64,000 bases of DNA from Pectinophora gossypiella (lineage: Eukaryota; Arthropoda; Insecta; Lepidoptera; Gelechiidae). Of the stretch, positions 21,501-32,854 are shown in pieces. The notes beneath the pieces are model-generated. The model did not search any database, was not told the DNA's origin, and worked only from the letters and a program-made list of their open reading frames with translations. The DNA is taken from contig NC_065407.1 of the NCBI RefSeq assembly GCF_024362695.1, positions 10,292,001-10,356,000 of the forward strand, in the 5' to 3' direction. The position numbers and the translations under genes were made by a program. Numbering within the stretch: position 1 is the stretch's first letter; each line of letters starts with the position of its first letter.

Positions 21501-22813
21501 GTGTTATGCTTCTTCTTCTTGGTAGGTTGTTCTGGGCTCATGGAATCCACAAGTTCTCCGATAGTGGCTTCTGTACTTGTACCAGTCAATCCTACGTCTG
21601 ATGCTACTCCAAACAAATACACCGATGTACCATCAATGTGAAATGATACTTGCCCTGAAGCAATCTGTGAGATGAAATTATTATAATTAAATATCTTATA
21701 CAAGTACAATCTTGTAATATGCAAAAAAGGTATTTTACAGTAATTCCATGTATGGTACTAACAAGCAATAGTTAATAAAAAACAAATTTACACTTTCAGG
21801 TCAAATCTAAAGGAGAAAGATATTAGATAATAAAAAAATCAACATACTTTTTTCCTTTTATTCTGCATGATATTTTTTACACCAGCGATTGTGGCTTCAC
21901 AGCTTAATGGTAGAACTGTGCTCAGTCGGACATGAAGGAATTGTTTCCATAAATCTTCGGCAGCCAGGACCTCATACGGAGTCTCTTCAAACTTATCATG
22001 CACTAGGAAATGCGCTTTCATATCCTTCCTCTCATTTATTATGATCACAAGGGGATTATCCGTTATATCTACATCCTAAAAATGAATGATTATAAATGAT
22101 GTAGTTATCACGTGATTGTTTTTATTTTACAATACCTATTGTGATTGGGAATTTAGACAAGTTTTCAAAAGATGAAATTGTTTTTTTAAATAGAATGTTA
22201 AATTCATATGGTAAATATGACACTTGTTGCTGTTGCGGAACAACTGGTAGATACGTAAAAATTAATGTTCAACATTAATTGTTCAAACAATAATGTAATT
22301 GGGTCAAGCGTAACTCACCTGCAGAATTTCTTTGATATTATTGTCCATCGTTAAAGTCTCGCCAAACTTTATAACGCCGCATAACTCTATCTCGGCGGGT
22401 AGGTTGAGCAGGAGTTGACTGTACGTATTCTTTTCATTCTCAAACAATTCTAAACTCAAGCCTACGACGAGGAGAGTGCCATCGTACATCAGCCCGTACA
22501 CGCATCCTGTGCTCTCATTTGTGTCTATTTTAGACAACCGCTGTTAAAAATGTACACCGTATTGTATTAGAATACCGGAAAAATAAAATGCATACAAAAA
22601 TAAGTCAAAATTAATTGATGACGACCAACTTGATGACGTATGGGGTTATTGCAAATAGCGCCTTGTCTCACAAGAGAAAAACCTAATTTTATATAGAAAA
22701 TGTATTGTTTGTCCTATATCTATGTAATGTAAAGGATTAGAAAATGGAATATTCGTAAATAATTAAAAGTTTACCTCAATAACATAACTCGATATTTTGA
22801 GACGTGGTGACAT
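18525..22813 (-). CDS. UFSP2: UFSP2, UFM1-specific cysteine protease, 10 coding exons
   Basis: Protease of the UFM1 pathway: it matures pro-UFM1 and removes UFM1 from substrates, mainly at the ER. Coding exons (minus) are 22813-22775, 22540-22319, 22075-21848, 21664-21491, 21263-21164, 20946-20800, 20418-20296, 19973-19709, 19387-19134 and 18736-18525. Borders are GT-AG, frame is kept, total 1764 nt (587 aa), nearer insect than mammalian length. The catalytic Cys is in DDGWGCAYRS (C420), with Tyr408 twelve residues before it. The Asp-Pro-His box is D544-P545-H546 in LILDPHYTG. The Cys-to-His spacing (126) equals that known for mammalian UFSP2. KGWCGWK follows, as in the family. The N-terminal half is the less conserved substrate-targeting part. 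It is followed in tandem upstream by EXOSC8. Confidence 0.95.
18978..19075 (+). repeat. SINE module in UFSP2 intron 9
   Basis: AATAACCCTGACACCAGGGT and the following CAACCCACACAAGCAACACG match the 3' module of the SINEs at 10440-10800 and 54396-54688. Confidence 0.6.
20052..20230 (+). repeat. RTE-type non-LTR 3'-end fragment
   Basis: GAGTTCGTCCGCGTGGGCTT and, further on, CGGTTCAGTAGTTCCCGAGA with CTACAAACTCACAAAC match the well-known 3' UTR of RTE-like retrotransposons in Lepidoptera. It lies in UFSP2 intron 7. Confidence 0.65.
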
Positions 22814-22862
22814 TTTAAGCAAATGTTACCATAAATTTGTTTTGGATTTGTCAAAGGGATTT

Positions 22863-23258
22863 TTTTTGTTTTGGTTTTCCCCGAAGGGTAAGGCAAAGGG
22901 AACTATGCCCATACAGCCATGTCTGACGTATTTTTTTTTCTTGATGATTAATGAAATGATGAAAGGTGATGATGATGAAACCTAAGCCCCCACCCTCGGA
23001 GTAGACTCCTACTCCGAACCCCAAACGAATTAACTCAAAAGTCCGCATAAACTTTTGAGTTATGAAGCGGCTTCCCGACACGAAGCGAAAATAGGCAGAT
23101 ACACTTTGTTTATTGAATACTCCAATATAATAACACTCGCGAATGTCTTCCGACTAACTTAATGCGATCATTAACCACAAAACACCACTTCGTATTAATT
23201 ATTTAGATTACTCAATGAAGAAAGCAACTGTCCCGTTCCCGTTTCCCGCCGAAAAGCC
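22863..23258 (-). mobile_element. 396-bp retroposed segment with 15-bp target duplication
   Basis: Flanked by the identical 15-mer TTGTCAAAGGGATTT at 22848-22862 and 23259-23273. The left end is a T-run, so the copy is inserted with its A-rich 3' end toward UFSP2. Near that end lies the reversed CCTTACCCTTCGGGGAAAAC segment. It holds no open frame and could be a SINE or a 5'-truncated LINE. Its duplication begins 34 bp upstream of the UFSP2 start codon. Confidence 0.7.
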
Positions 23259-23560
23259 TTGTCAAAGGGATTTGTGAACAAAGTTGCCACATTGTAAGAA
23301 ACTTTCCTACCGTAGTGGTAGAAATAAAAAAATAACCCGTTCTTTTCTTCTATAAATCTATACACCAACCTGCATTGGAGATTTGGACCAGCGTACTCCG
23401 GTTATACAGGAGAAGCCAGTGCCCAGCAAGCGTATTATAGTTTGACTAAGTAGTTAGTCTGGTATACCAACTATGTAAAGTAACAAAATATCCACTGTTG
23501 GATTTTGGAACTATAAGCATTATGAATTTTGATTGGGAAAGTAAAACTAATAATTATTGC

Positions 23561-25016
23561 TCAACTTAGGTCGTTTTTAATACAAGTATTTATAACTTCC
23601 TCTATAAGTTTAACCCTTTTCTGTGCTATTTTCAATGCTTCTTCTTGATTTTCATTTGTAAGATTACTGCCACCAAATTTTTGCAATCCACAGAGTGTAC
23701 TTGTGTTACAGCATATTATTAAATTGGCGCCGTTACCACCACACATTTCCTCTTCATAGGATGATGGATCAGCAAGAATGACATTCCTGAAAAATGAATA
23801 AAAACTGAGAAAAAGAGAGCAGAGGCAAGCTTCACCATTAACTACAAATAGTTAGTACATTCTACGTAACTAATGACGATTATTTTTGTTGAAAGGACAA
23901 CTCTTTAAGACGGTTTTTAGTGCAGGCCAATATAAAAAATGTATATCTCATAATGATCTTATTGTTGCCTGTAATTGTCATTGTTTTTTTAAATAATAAA
24001 ATGTGGTTACACTTACTGTTTCAGTAAGTCATAAACAGCAAAGCTGGTTGCCACCGGCAGCCCATGAACTTTTAGCGGAGTCCTAGTATTTGCATCCACT
24101 TCAATGACTTCTGTCTCCGGATCGTAGGTCACTTTTGGTAATGATACTGAAACATTACAGTATTCACATAATATAGAACATGATTAACAAGATGTATCAA
24201 ATACTGGAAAGTGGACATTAACACACTGCTCATTGCAACTTACAAGTTTTAAGACTGGTTAACAGTGTGATAATGCATGCATCAACTAAACTTCCATCAT
24301 TGTCAATGCACACCATGTCACAATACAACACCCAAGCCAACTTGTCAGGGACAATACAGAGGTCCTCCAAATTGATGCATTTGGAATGGATAACAATGTC
24401 CGATACGAGGCTGCTGACAACTTGAGCATGGTCAGATGGTGGGCCCGGTCTGAACTTGGATGAACATAAAGCAGGCAGCTCCACATTTGTTACTAAGAAG
24501 CCAAAGTTTGGTTCTTCTGCTTTTGGTGTTGCCAATTCCTAGAAGAAGAAAAACATTACAAGTAAGTAGCATATAAATGTGCTTATTCCTATGGACTTAA
24601 ACTTAAACTAGTGCTGTCTTTCACTTACAGGACATGCAAGAAAGGGATAGAGCTAGTTTTAGTTCTGTCAAATTAAGTTGTGGTTACCGGAATCAACACT
24701 AATATTATGTTGGATTGTAAAGGATATTAATTGAGGAGATACTAACCAATTTGATACCACATATAACTGTTGTATTTCCACATTTTATAACTGCAGAAGC
24801 GTCTGCAGTTTTTATCGAATTAACGTTTAATTTAATGTTGCGTTGCTCGCTAAACTTTCTTCCATCTGGACGAATATTGCGAGATACATAATCATTGAAG
24901 TATTTCACAGGATGGATCAGTCTGAAAAAATAGTTGCAAGATTTGGTTAGTTGGGTATCTTGTTAGGGATAACAAAAATTAATTAAGTAAATGATATACC
25001 TGTATACATCAGCCAT
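23561..25016 (-). CDS. EXOSC8: EXOSC8 (RRP43) exosome core subunit, 5 coding exons
   Basis: RNase PH-like ring subunit of the RNA exosome; in animals it is catalytically inactive and structural. Coding exons (minus): 25016-25000, 24921-24747, 24538-24244, 24146-24017 and 23786-23561 (stop TGA), total 843 nt (280 aa), typical for the family. The protein starts MADVYR; the RNase PH signature is RNIRPDGRKFSEQRN, followed by KCGNTTVICGIK. The middle has RPGPPSDHAQVVSSLVSDI and LVDACIITLL, and the C-terminal part has GLPVATSFAVYD and ADPSSYEEE. All introns are short and all joins keep frame. The very small first exon (17 nt) is supported by a clean GTATAT donor and by giving the expected N-terminus. 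Confidence 0.95.
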
Positions 25017-25525
25017 AATTTGTACCAATGAAAATATCTCACTAAACTTAATAAAATTCTATAAAATACAGATATTTTGCATTCCGCAAGCATGCACTTT
25101 TGTTGTTAAACATGAGAACCTATTCGTTTTCTCACAAGCTTATTTAATTATGCATGACAGAGTGGTTTTGAATTTTAAATACCTCAATAATTAACGTCTC
25201 ATATTATGAAATGGAAATAATAATTTGAATAAAATATCGATTAAGTTAATTTTATTATGTATAACCTTGAATAGTAACTTAGAATAGTCATGTTTTAAAA
25301 AATAATAATAGGTACGATGAAACGAACAAGACACAAAGTGACATTATCCACACGTTTATAAAGATTCGTACGAATCTATTAATTTTTAAACGTAAGTTAT
25401 ACCACCGCTATTACAAAGAACTTGTTTAGTATAATATGAGTAGCATGGCGTAGATGTTACCCTACAAAATTTTGCTGTCAATTTTGGTACTGTCAAAAGC
25501 CAGGGCTGCCAGATGTACGATTTAA

Positions 25526-26774
25526 CCCTTTACCGCATGGATTTTTTGATTAAGCTCAAATTAATTTACTAGGTAAAATGTACTTTTTAGAACATAGGAA
25601 AAATAAGAAAAAAATTAAATACACTAGGAAAGCTGAGAAAAATCCCAATAATATCAGTGTACCATATTTGGTACAACATGCAGTAACGTAGTATTAAGTT
25701 GACTGGCCAAATATGATACAATATGCATTCATGTAAAAAAAACTGCTTATTTATATATATATTTCGTAATAAAAATTTATGTATGTCTGTTGCATTGTTT
25801 TTGCAAAGTATTTGTTTGAAAAATGAAATGAAAAATAGCCAGATAATATTTCTTTTACAAAAATCAACTTTATTTTTAAAAACTTAATAGAAACTAAAGT
25901 ATTAAAAAATGCCGTTTATTAAGTAAGTACCTAATAACGAGATTATTATGTGTTGAGAGAATTGTCTGTAAATTTGTGCATCATTGTGTATGAAAACTTT
26001 GAAAGGAGTTTCTATCTTATGTTTTTTTAAAACATAAATTTGCTACAGTTTACGTGTGATTTTTGAGAACATCCTTCGCTTTTACATCTCGGACATTGGT
26101 CGTCAGTCCATATTGGCCAATGTCCAATGCCATCTAGAGCTACTTCTAGTGGAGGTAATTCAAGTCGGCGACGTCGCTTGATATATTCTACCTGCCACCA
26201 CATGTGGTGATTATGTTCATAAAACTTAAAAACTTAAAATAGGGACACCTAAAGTTGTAGCAAATATTTTTGAAACACCTAAAATGTCTGCTCTATCTTA
26301 CTGCATACTGTACCAAATTTGACCAAAGACAAAAAACTACCTTATTGCATACTGTACCAAATTTGCCAAGGGAAAATTACCATAAGTGCATGGTGTCCCA
26401 AATTTGGAACAATGTTTGGATGGATAAAAACCTGTCTTTTAGTTGAGCTTACATAAATTTTTTGCTGGTTTTACGCAAAAGGAATGTTCTTCTTCAAAAA
26501 TTATCAAAAAGAAGATTTATTACTCCATAAATTTCACAGATATATTTCTTTTTGCTATCCGAAATCTCAAAAACGCACTTTATTCCGAACTTTCAACTAC
26601 TAACTGAAAAATACGCAAGATGGGGGTACGATTGGAAAAACTATTGTGATCATGTGTTCGGATATACGATACTCTATACAAATAATAAATGTCTTGCAAG
26701 AAAGGTGAAATGTATCCGAATATTTCAATCAGTAAGTGACGTGTACCAAATATGGGTCTGTATGCGGTAAAGGG
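25526..26774. mobile_element. piggyBac-like non-autonomous element, nested in the hAT element
   Basis: Flanked by TTAA (25522-25525 and 26775-26778), with inverted ends CCCTTTACCGCAT / ATGCGGTAAAGGG. The TTAA target and CCC start are typical of piggyBac. A C-terminal transposase remnant is on the minus strand. The motif TACCAAATTTGG, often preceded by GCATACTG, recurs near both ends. Confidence 0.85.
26027..26225 (-). pseudogene. piggyBac transposase C-terminal remnant
   Basis: The minus-strand frame reads …DGIGHWPIWTDDQCPRCKSE and GCSQKSHVNCSKF before a stop at 26029-26027. The HWP…CxxCK…C…CSK pattern is the Cys-rich tail of piggyBac-family transposases. The usual continuation after CSK is cut off by the stop, and the upstream DDE catalytic domain is absent, so it is inactive. 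Confidence 0.75.
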
Positions 26775-27373
26775 TTAAATCGTACTCGTACGATTTTTTG
26801 GCATTTCTACTCATGTACGATCGCAAGACTACGATCGTACGGAAAGTGTACGATTTTTCGGTACCTGGCAACATTTCGTAATGAAACAAATGTGTCCCTC
26901 CGGCAGCTTTGATTTTTTTCAACGCTGCAGGCATTTTTTAATCACAAGTGCAGAAGAAATTAGAAAATATATGATTTAGATGACCCCATTCTATCGGAAC
27001 TGGACTGTCTTGAACCTACCAATGCTGTTTCCAGTAATTACAGTAAAAAGTACCGACGTTACTGCCACTCATGATACTGGTTCCAAGAATAATAAAACCC
27101 GAGGACATGCAAGTGATGCAGGCGATAGATGACGAATAGCGGAGTTTTCCGAATAAAAAAAAAGACAATTAACCTCAGAAAATTAGTATAAGTCTAATAA
27201 ATAGTTTTATTGCATTATTTATCTGATTCTTAACGAATTATTCTCATTTTTAATAAAAACTTTGAACTTTTAAGTTGTACTATCTTTTCATTTCAAAATC
27301 TCCTTGGAATACGATTTTTTTGTAGTTGACGTACGATCATGCCTTTTTTTCATCTGGCAGCCCTGTCAAAAGC

Positions 27374-27570
27374 TGTCAGTTTCTTTTGACGTTTCTTTTT
27401 CGTGTCGATTTTGGCCGCTAAACGCTAAGGTGTGTGTTATTGAATAAAAATCGAATAAAATCCAAGTGATTGTGTGTCTAAATACAATTATTTGTTGTCT
27501 TACAACGTGCCTAATACGTAAAGAATTTACAGAAAACCTTATTTTGACTCTCCGACTTATACCATTTCAG
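27374..27570 (+). promoter_or_regulatory. RpL31 promoter, 5' UTR and first intron
   Basis: Directly after the hAT target duplication comes pyrimidine-rich TTTCTTTTGACGTTTCTTTT, resembling the 5' TOP start of ribosomal protein mRNAs. A non-coding exon would end near 27429 (CTAAG|GTGTGT), followed by an intron to the acceptor CCATTTCAG at 27570. Exact transcription start not determined. Confidence 0.55.
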
Positions 27571-27576
27571 ATCACA

Positions 27577-29662
27577 ATGGCAAAACCTAAAGGCGAGAGG
27601 AAAGGTAAATCCGCGATCAACGAAGTTGTTACGCGTGAATACACAGTGAACCTTCACAAACGCCTTCATGGAGTTGGTTTCAAGAAACGGGCTCCACGAG
27701 CCATCAAGGAGATCAGAAAGTTTGCCGAAGTACAAATGGGAACCCCTGATGTTCGAGTAGACACTCGTCTAAACAAATACCTGTGGTCCAAGGGTGTCAG
27801 GTAATTACTAACATTTGTTCTCTACAATATAGTTTTATGACAAATGCTCTAAAATTGAACATTTTCCCATTGTTGTCATTTAGTTGTTAGGTTATGTGGT
27901 TAACCTTACTTGAAAGTACCCTAGTGACAGGTCAATTTCTGAGTGAAGTGCTGACTAGATTCATTTGAAATCTTAATTTACACTATCGCGATTTATTAGG
28001 GTTATATGATAGGTAAAATATTTGTGCATAGGGCATGTAATTTTAAAATAAAGAAATATTTTTTACGATGCCTGCATTACCTCAATGAATTGTATTGAGG
28101 AAGACAGACCCACAAGATATTATTTTCATTTACATGACTGTTATTCAATTACACTCTTTATTCAGTGGTTTGTCAGTTTCTACAATAGTTCTACAGAACA
28201 AACGCCTAAAATGTTGATAGAATTTTTAAATTTAAAACTTTTTAGTTACCTAAGTATTATTAGAAGATTTATTATCAAGTAACTTGTATGCAATGGCACA
28301 TTTTTCATTCTTAAGGGCCCCATATATGGTACGATTGGTCTGTACGATCCGTCGCTTCAGATCGATCGAAACAACGAATCGATAGTGTATATTAAGATCG
28401 TTAACGATTTACTTCATCGAAGACCATATCGGAAATCGCAACAAAAACCCATGCAATCATGAATATCGTAACGATGAATAGACAGTGTGTGGCTCTTTAC
28501 GAACAACGATTCGATTTTGTCTCATGAATACTGGTTTCGCTTTAATAGCCATTTCTTAACCCACGTTTTTCTAGGCTTTCTTTTTTGTTTTGTAGCCGAA
28601 TCAAAGTTACCACCACACAGGTAAGGAAAAGAAGTTCATTTGCCATTTTATTAGGCACATATTGAATTATTAGAACACATGTTTATACTTCAGTTTCAAA
28701 TAAATAAATGATCGATTGTTACGACCAATTGTTTCATGTATGAGCGCCATTTGCGATGCGAGCAATCGTCACGATTTTCATCAGATCGATCCTACCTACC
28801 TAAGGCCCCTTTAGTGAGTTTCCCGTTTTCCATCATAATAATTAATAATATTATGTGTTGTTTATGGAATATAAATATTTGTACAGGAAATTTGATTTTT
28901 AGAAAACAAATATTGCTATCAACTAATTTGTGTAATAATTTGAAGAATATTTGTTATCAAACATGGTAATAATAGTGGTGTTCCCATTTTGTATGGAACA
29001 TCATCTATCATTGTTTGAACAGGGTCTAGAAACAACTTGTCCAAGTATCCTATTATACAATTATCAAAAAATATGGCTTTTTCAATGCTCAAGTAATCTT
29101 TACCCACCTATAAATAATGATTACCTGTCACTGACATTACCAGCTTAGTGCTCGAAAAGGGGGAGTGGAGAATACTGGGAGGTCTTTGCCCAGACACACA
29201 CAGATTATAAAAATAAGCTAAATTGAATCTAGTTACCATAGCAATATAAATGGTTTATGGCCCATTCCATTTTAAATCCAAACTTCATTGTATAACTATT
29301 GTCTCTGTAAATCTGGGTCTTGGAGGATATTGTTATACTTATCTGAGAAGAGACTTTAAATAAATGTTGTTCACACATTCATCTTAGGACTTCATATCAA
29401 AAGTGACTGCAAATGGTCTTCAGTTAATTTGTGGAGTTAAGCTTTCTGTCCAGTTTCATGGATGTATAAAATTTAATTAATCTTTCTAATATCCACTTTT
29501 TCTTGTTCCAGGAATGTCCCCTTCCGCGTCAGAGTGAGGCTGTCGCGCAGACGTAACGACGACGAAGACTCAGCCCACAAACTGTTCACACTCGTCACGT
29601 ACGTCCCCGTCGCCTCCATCAAGGGCTTGCAGACAGAGAATGTTGACGCTAGCCAAGAATAA
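27577..29662 (+). CDS. RpL31: Ribosomal protein L31 (eL31), two coding exons
   Basis: Large-subunit cytosolic ribosomal protein located near the peptide exit tunnel. Coding exons are 27577-27800 and 29512-29662, total 375 nt giving 124 aa, the normal insect length. The start follows the acceptor by six bases (ATCACA-ATG). The protein begins MAKPKGERKGKSAINEVVTR and has the family blocks LHKRLHGVGFKKRAPRA, VRVDTRLNKYLWSKG and, in exon 2, VRVRLSRRRN and LVTYVPV. The 1.7-kb intron splits an Arg codon (AG|G) and contains inserted repeat sequence around 28313-28812. An upstream open frame without ATG support was not used as the start. Confidence 0.97.
28313..28812. repeat. Possible DNA-element remnant in the RpL31 intron
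   Basis: The segment is bounded by AAGGGCCCC on the left and GGCCCCTTT on the right and is rich in GATCGATC and AACGATTCGAT motifs unlike the surrounding intron. Ends match only over a few bases and no target duplication is certain, so the limits are approximate. Confidence 0.3.
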
Positions 29663-29663
29663 A
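29658..29663 (+). terminator. AATAAA overlapping the RpL31 stop codon
   Basis: The hexamer AATAAA includes the TAA stop codon (29660-29662). No other AATAAA is evident in the next ~100 bp, so the 3' UTR could be very short, as is common for ribosomal protein genes. Confidence 0.5.
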
Positions 29664-29717
29664 CACTAAGTTTAGCATATTTCCTTGATTTTTATTGCAT
29701 TCCTTTAACAGATAGCT

Positions 29718-29800
29718 CTATGAGGTGTGGGTACTTAGTTCATCTTGTGATGGATGTACTTCTGACTACCCCAATTGGGATATATATAGTCGTGAGTTAA
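29718..29800 (+). repeat. SINE 3' module downstream of RpL31
   Basis: GAGGTGTGGGTACTTAGTTC and CTGACTACCCCAATTGGGAT match the SINE module at 10440-10800 and 32040-32190. Confidence 0.6.
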
Positions 29801-30333
29801 ATTTGTTCTTTTGTTAGCTGTGGATATAATGCAAATTGAATGAAAATATTCAGTTAGATCCAAGTCACGACGCTACTCTTGCACTATGATAAACTAAAGC
29901 TCTTGAGACCCAGACGAATCACGTCTGTTGACGCAAGGCTTCCGCACACAAAGCACAGCGATTAAGTTTTTAATTAAGGTTCTGTACTATAGTCAACTCC
30001 ATAATAACGATGACTCAAAATAAAACTGACAATTTTAACTAAAATATATACCAAACTCAATTGTTTACCAATATTTTGTTTATTTTTATTTTATTAAAGA
30101 ACGTCTAGGGCCCTGTGCCGAGGTTTTGCTTCTTTTCCCCGGCTATACAGGTTGTGAGAAGCTGCAGTAGTTTTAGGCGGATGAGACGTTCGTTATGTAA
30201 AAATTGACGATTCAAAGTGTAACTATATATTTTTGAATTTAAAAACAGAAAATACTTGAAAGGTATGTAGTTGAATTGTAGGCAGGTACCTACGTAAATT
30301 ATGTGTCTTAGTACGGTCACAGTTAACAGTTGA

Positions 30334-30645
30334 GTCGTGGTAGCCTAGTTGGTAGAACGCTTGCCTCTCACTTTGAGGTCGCAGGTTCGAATCCAGCACA
30401 GGCCTAAACCAATGAATGTCGAATTTGTTTTCGAATTCATGTTTAGATCGTAAATGATTATCACGTGCTCAGCGGTGAAGGAAAACAAATGAAGTATGTG
30501 ACCTAACCTGTATAGGGCTGGTTTTCCTTTCGCGTGTTGGAAGGTCAGACAGGCAGTCGCTTTTGTAAAAAATCGGACTAGTCAAATCTTCGGGTTAGGT
30601 AAGCGAACCCCGTGTAAAAAACGGTATAATGCTAGGGAGATGATG
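30334..30645 (+). repeat. tRNA-derived SINE, most complete copy
   Basis: The head has a tRNA A-box (TGGTAGCCTAGTTGG) and B-box (GGTTCGAATCC). It is followed by the family body (GATTATCACGTGCTCAGCGG, GTCAGACAGGCAGTCGCTTT) and a GATGATGA tail. The body and tail rule out a functional tRNA gene. Partial copies are at 9106-9345 (reverse), 13795-13935 and 39673-39898. No clear target duplication. Confidence 0.8.
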
Positions 30646-31605
30646 ATTACAGTCAGTTCAATGCATAAGGCGCAGAACCGGGAGTTTCAAAGAACAATAA
30701 TACATTTTAAAAATGCCCACCTCGATACTCTATGTGCTTATTTAAGTACAAGAAACTTATACGTCTCGAAGTTACTGCCTATCTACTGTCGTAAAAGACG
30801 TAAGTATTATTGTTTATTCTATGGCAAAAGTACAAAAAATAAGCAATCTGAATCCAAAGGGTCTGTAATAGAGTCGCTTATCTGACTTAATCTAGATAAG
30901 GTTCGGACCTTTTTCAAAAGGAAATGAAGTCCTACTTACTTACAGATAAATTACAATGGAATCGTAATCAGAAGAAGCACTCAATTTGCAGATTGGAAAC
31001 TTTTATGATAGTACGGGTCGAGTTGACTGATCTTTTTAAGGTAGGTATCTACATACAAACATTTTGGAGAAGCTGTCTGTGCTCTAGCCGTGTGTTTTGC
31101 GGAAACTTTTGTAACTAATTTTATCTCTCAATATTTAAAAAGTATTTTCCGAAGGTTGTGTAACTTACGCACAGTGTGTCTTCTCTGCTGGAGGGAAACT
31201 AAAGAAGAAAGAAATAATACATTTATTCGGCAAAAAATACATAGGTAATGTAATTACTTATTGTTAAATGGTAGTTAGTAATTAACAATAGAATTATAAA
31301 TAATGCCGAAACGGTTGCAGCTCAGCAAATGCGATACCCTAGCTGTAGCTAGATTATGGCGCTGATTTTCAGCTGAAAAGAAGAAAATATTTATAATGTA
31401 TTGACATCAAATGTATTATCATAATCCATTTACCCCAATGCTTTTAGACTCTTCTGTAAGAATAAGGCCCACCCCTATAGACATAACGGGCGAATGTTTT
31501 AATTGTCTATCTACTCGTACTAGGAAAATGGATTATAATTTAGAATGCTTCTAAAAATATTCCTCTCAATAGGTTTGTACTCGATTTAGCTGACCTTCGC
31601 TTGTA

Positions 31606-31896
31606 TCATCATCACCAGCCCATTAACGTCCCCACTGCTGGGGCACGGGCCTTCCCTATGGATGGATAGGGAGATCGGGCTTTAAACCATCACGCGGGCC
31701 CAGTGCGGATTGATGGTTATTAACGACTGCGAATGCTGCCGGGACCAACGGCTTTACGTGCCCTCCGAAGCACGGAGGATCTCGAGATGAAAAACTTTTT
31801 TTGTGGTCACCCATCCTATAACCGGCCTTTGCGTAAGTTGCTTAACTTCAACAATAGCAGACGGAGCGCGTTTACCGCTGCGCCACCGAGCTCCTC
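31606..31896 (-). repeat. SINE with tRNA/5S-like head, copy 1
   Basis: Reverse copy of the element at 36120-36431. The 5' end is at 31896 (GAGGAGCTCGGTGGCGCAGC) and the 3' tail is the ATCATCATC-type run at about 31607. The sequence TTCGCTT lies on both sides and may be a short target duplication. Confidence 0.75.
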
Positions 31897-32039
31897 AGTT
31901 TTCGCTTTATGGTTGTACCTAATCCATCACTCATATTTCAGCAGATATGCCTAACTATATAATATAGTCATAGTGGTCCTGTGGTGTGGCTTGCCTCTCA
32001 AACGGGGAGCGCCGGTTCGTAGCCGTTCGTTCGTAGTAA

Positions 32040-32190
32040 GTGCAGTTTTCACTAACACAGTTGGCTCGACCATTATAGACGGCGATACGGCTCACCACCA
32101 CGTTGGTTTTACAGAAAGCTCGGTGAGGTGTGGGTACTTAGTTCGTCTTGGATGTACCACTGACTACCCCATTGGGATAGTTGTGAGCTT
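32040..32190 (+). repeat. SINE module fragment
   Basis: Carries GTGTGGGTACTTAGTTCGTC and CTGACTACCCCATTGGGATA, as at 29718-29800 and 10440-10800. Confidence 0.6.
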
Positions 32191-32634
32191 ATCTTATGTT
32201 ATGCCTAAGTAAACTGTAACACCACCCACTAATGCATTCAGAATCAAACATACAGTCAAGTATCGCAAGCCTTGCAATACCGGGGAACACGACACTGCAC
32301 ACAAATCATTCATCGCACCTACATTACTGACAGGAAGCAATGGATAGAGTACGTATGTTAGGTACGTACATAACGTGTGGTGAACAAGATGTCTCCTTAA
32401 TGGATTTAGGCATACTAATGGAAGAGAACCGCAGGTTGTGCGTTGCGGGTGACGGCCACCTCTGCTCAGCCGCATCCTGCAAACGTTGACATGCCTGCTG
32501 AGCGGGATATTAACCGAATTACATAATACGGCGGAGTAATCAACGAGGCATTGTGGCGTCTCCCCTTCGACGGTAGTAGTATGATTATAAGCTTTCGAGT
32601 GGAAAATTTATCTACGCAGCTATCTATTTACATA

Positions 32635-32854
32635 CAGGGTGTTAGTGACATCGTAACGAATACTGAGGGGGATGATTCAGACCATGGATCTGAGTTGATA
32701 TCGAGTGGAATTTTCCATTGCAATTTTTTTGTTTTTTAAAATAATTTCCAATTCCATACTTTTGCGACGGAAAATTCCACTTGACATCAACTCAGAATCA
32801 TGGTATGAATCAGCCCTCAAAGTTTTCGTTACGATGTCACTAATGCACACCCTG
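32635..32854. repeat. Palindromic MITE (CAGGGTGTTAGTGAC ends), copy 2
   Basis: Ends match the 11126-11354 copy. The left end is preceded by TA; the right-hand TA is mutated. The arms pair over most of their length. Confidence 0.8.

Larger units (their letters stand above)
25501..27365. mobile_element. hAT-type element with 8-bp target duplication, interrupted by a piggyBac-like element
   Basis: Terminal inverted repeats CAGGGCTGCCAGATG / CATCTGGCAGCCCTG, with a perfect 8-bp duplication TCAAAAGC at 25493-25500 and 27366-27373, are the hAT pattern (ends beginning CAGGG, 8-bp target). Without the nested 1249-bp insertion plus one TTAA the element is about 612 bp and too short for a transposase, so it is non-autonomous. 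The interior has several TACGATCGTAC-like palindromes near the left end. It ends about 200 bp upstream of the RpL31 start codon. Confidence 0.8.

Noticed and set aside
27466..27576. Upstream in-frame extension of RpL31
   Set aside because: It lies in the predicted first intron (acceptor CCATTTCAG at 27570). The ATG at 27577 gives the standard protein start and length.
30334..30406. tRNA-like sequence with A and B boxes
   Set aside because: It is the head of a SINE: it lacks a proper acceptor stem, is followed by the family body, and has partial copies elsewhere.
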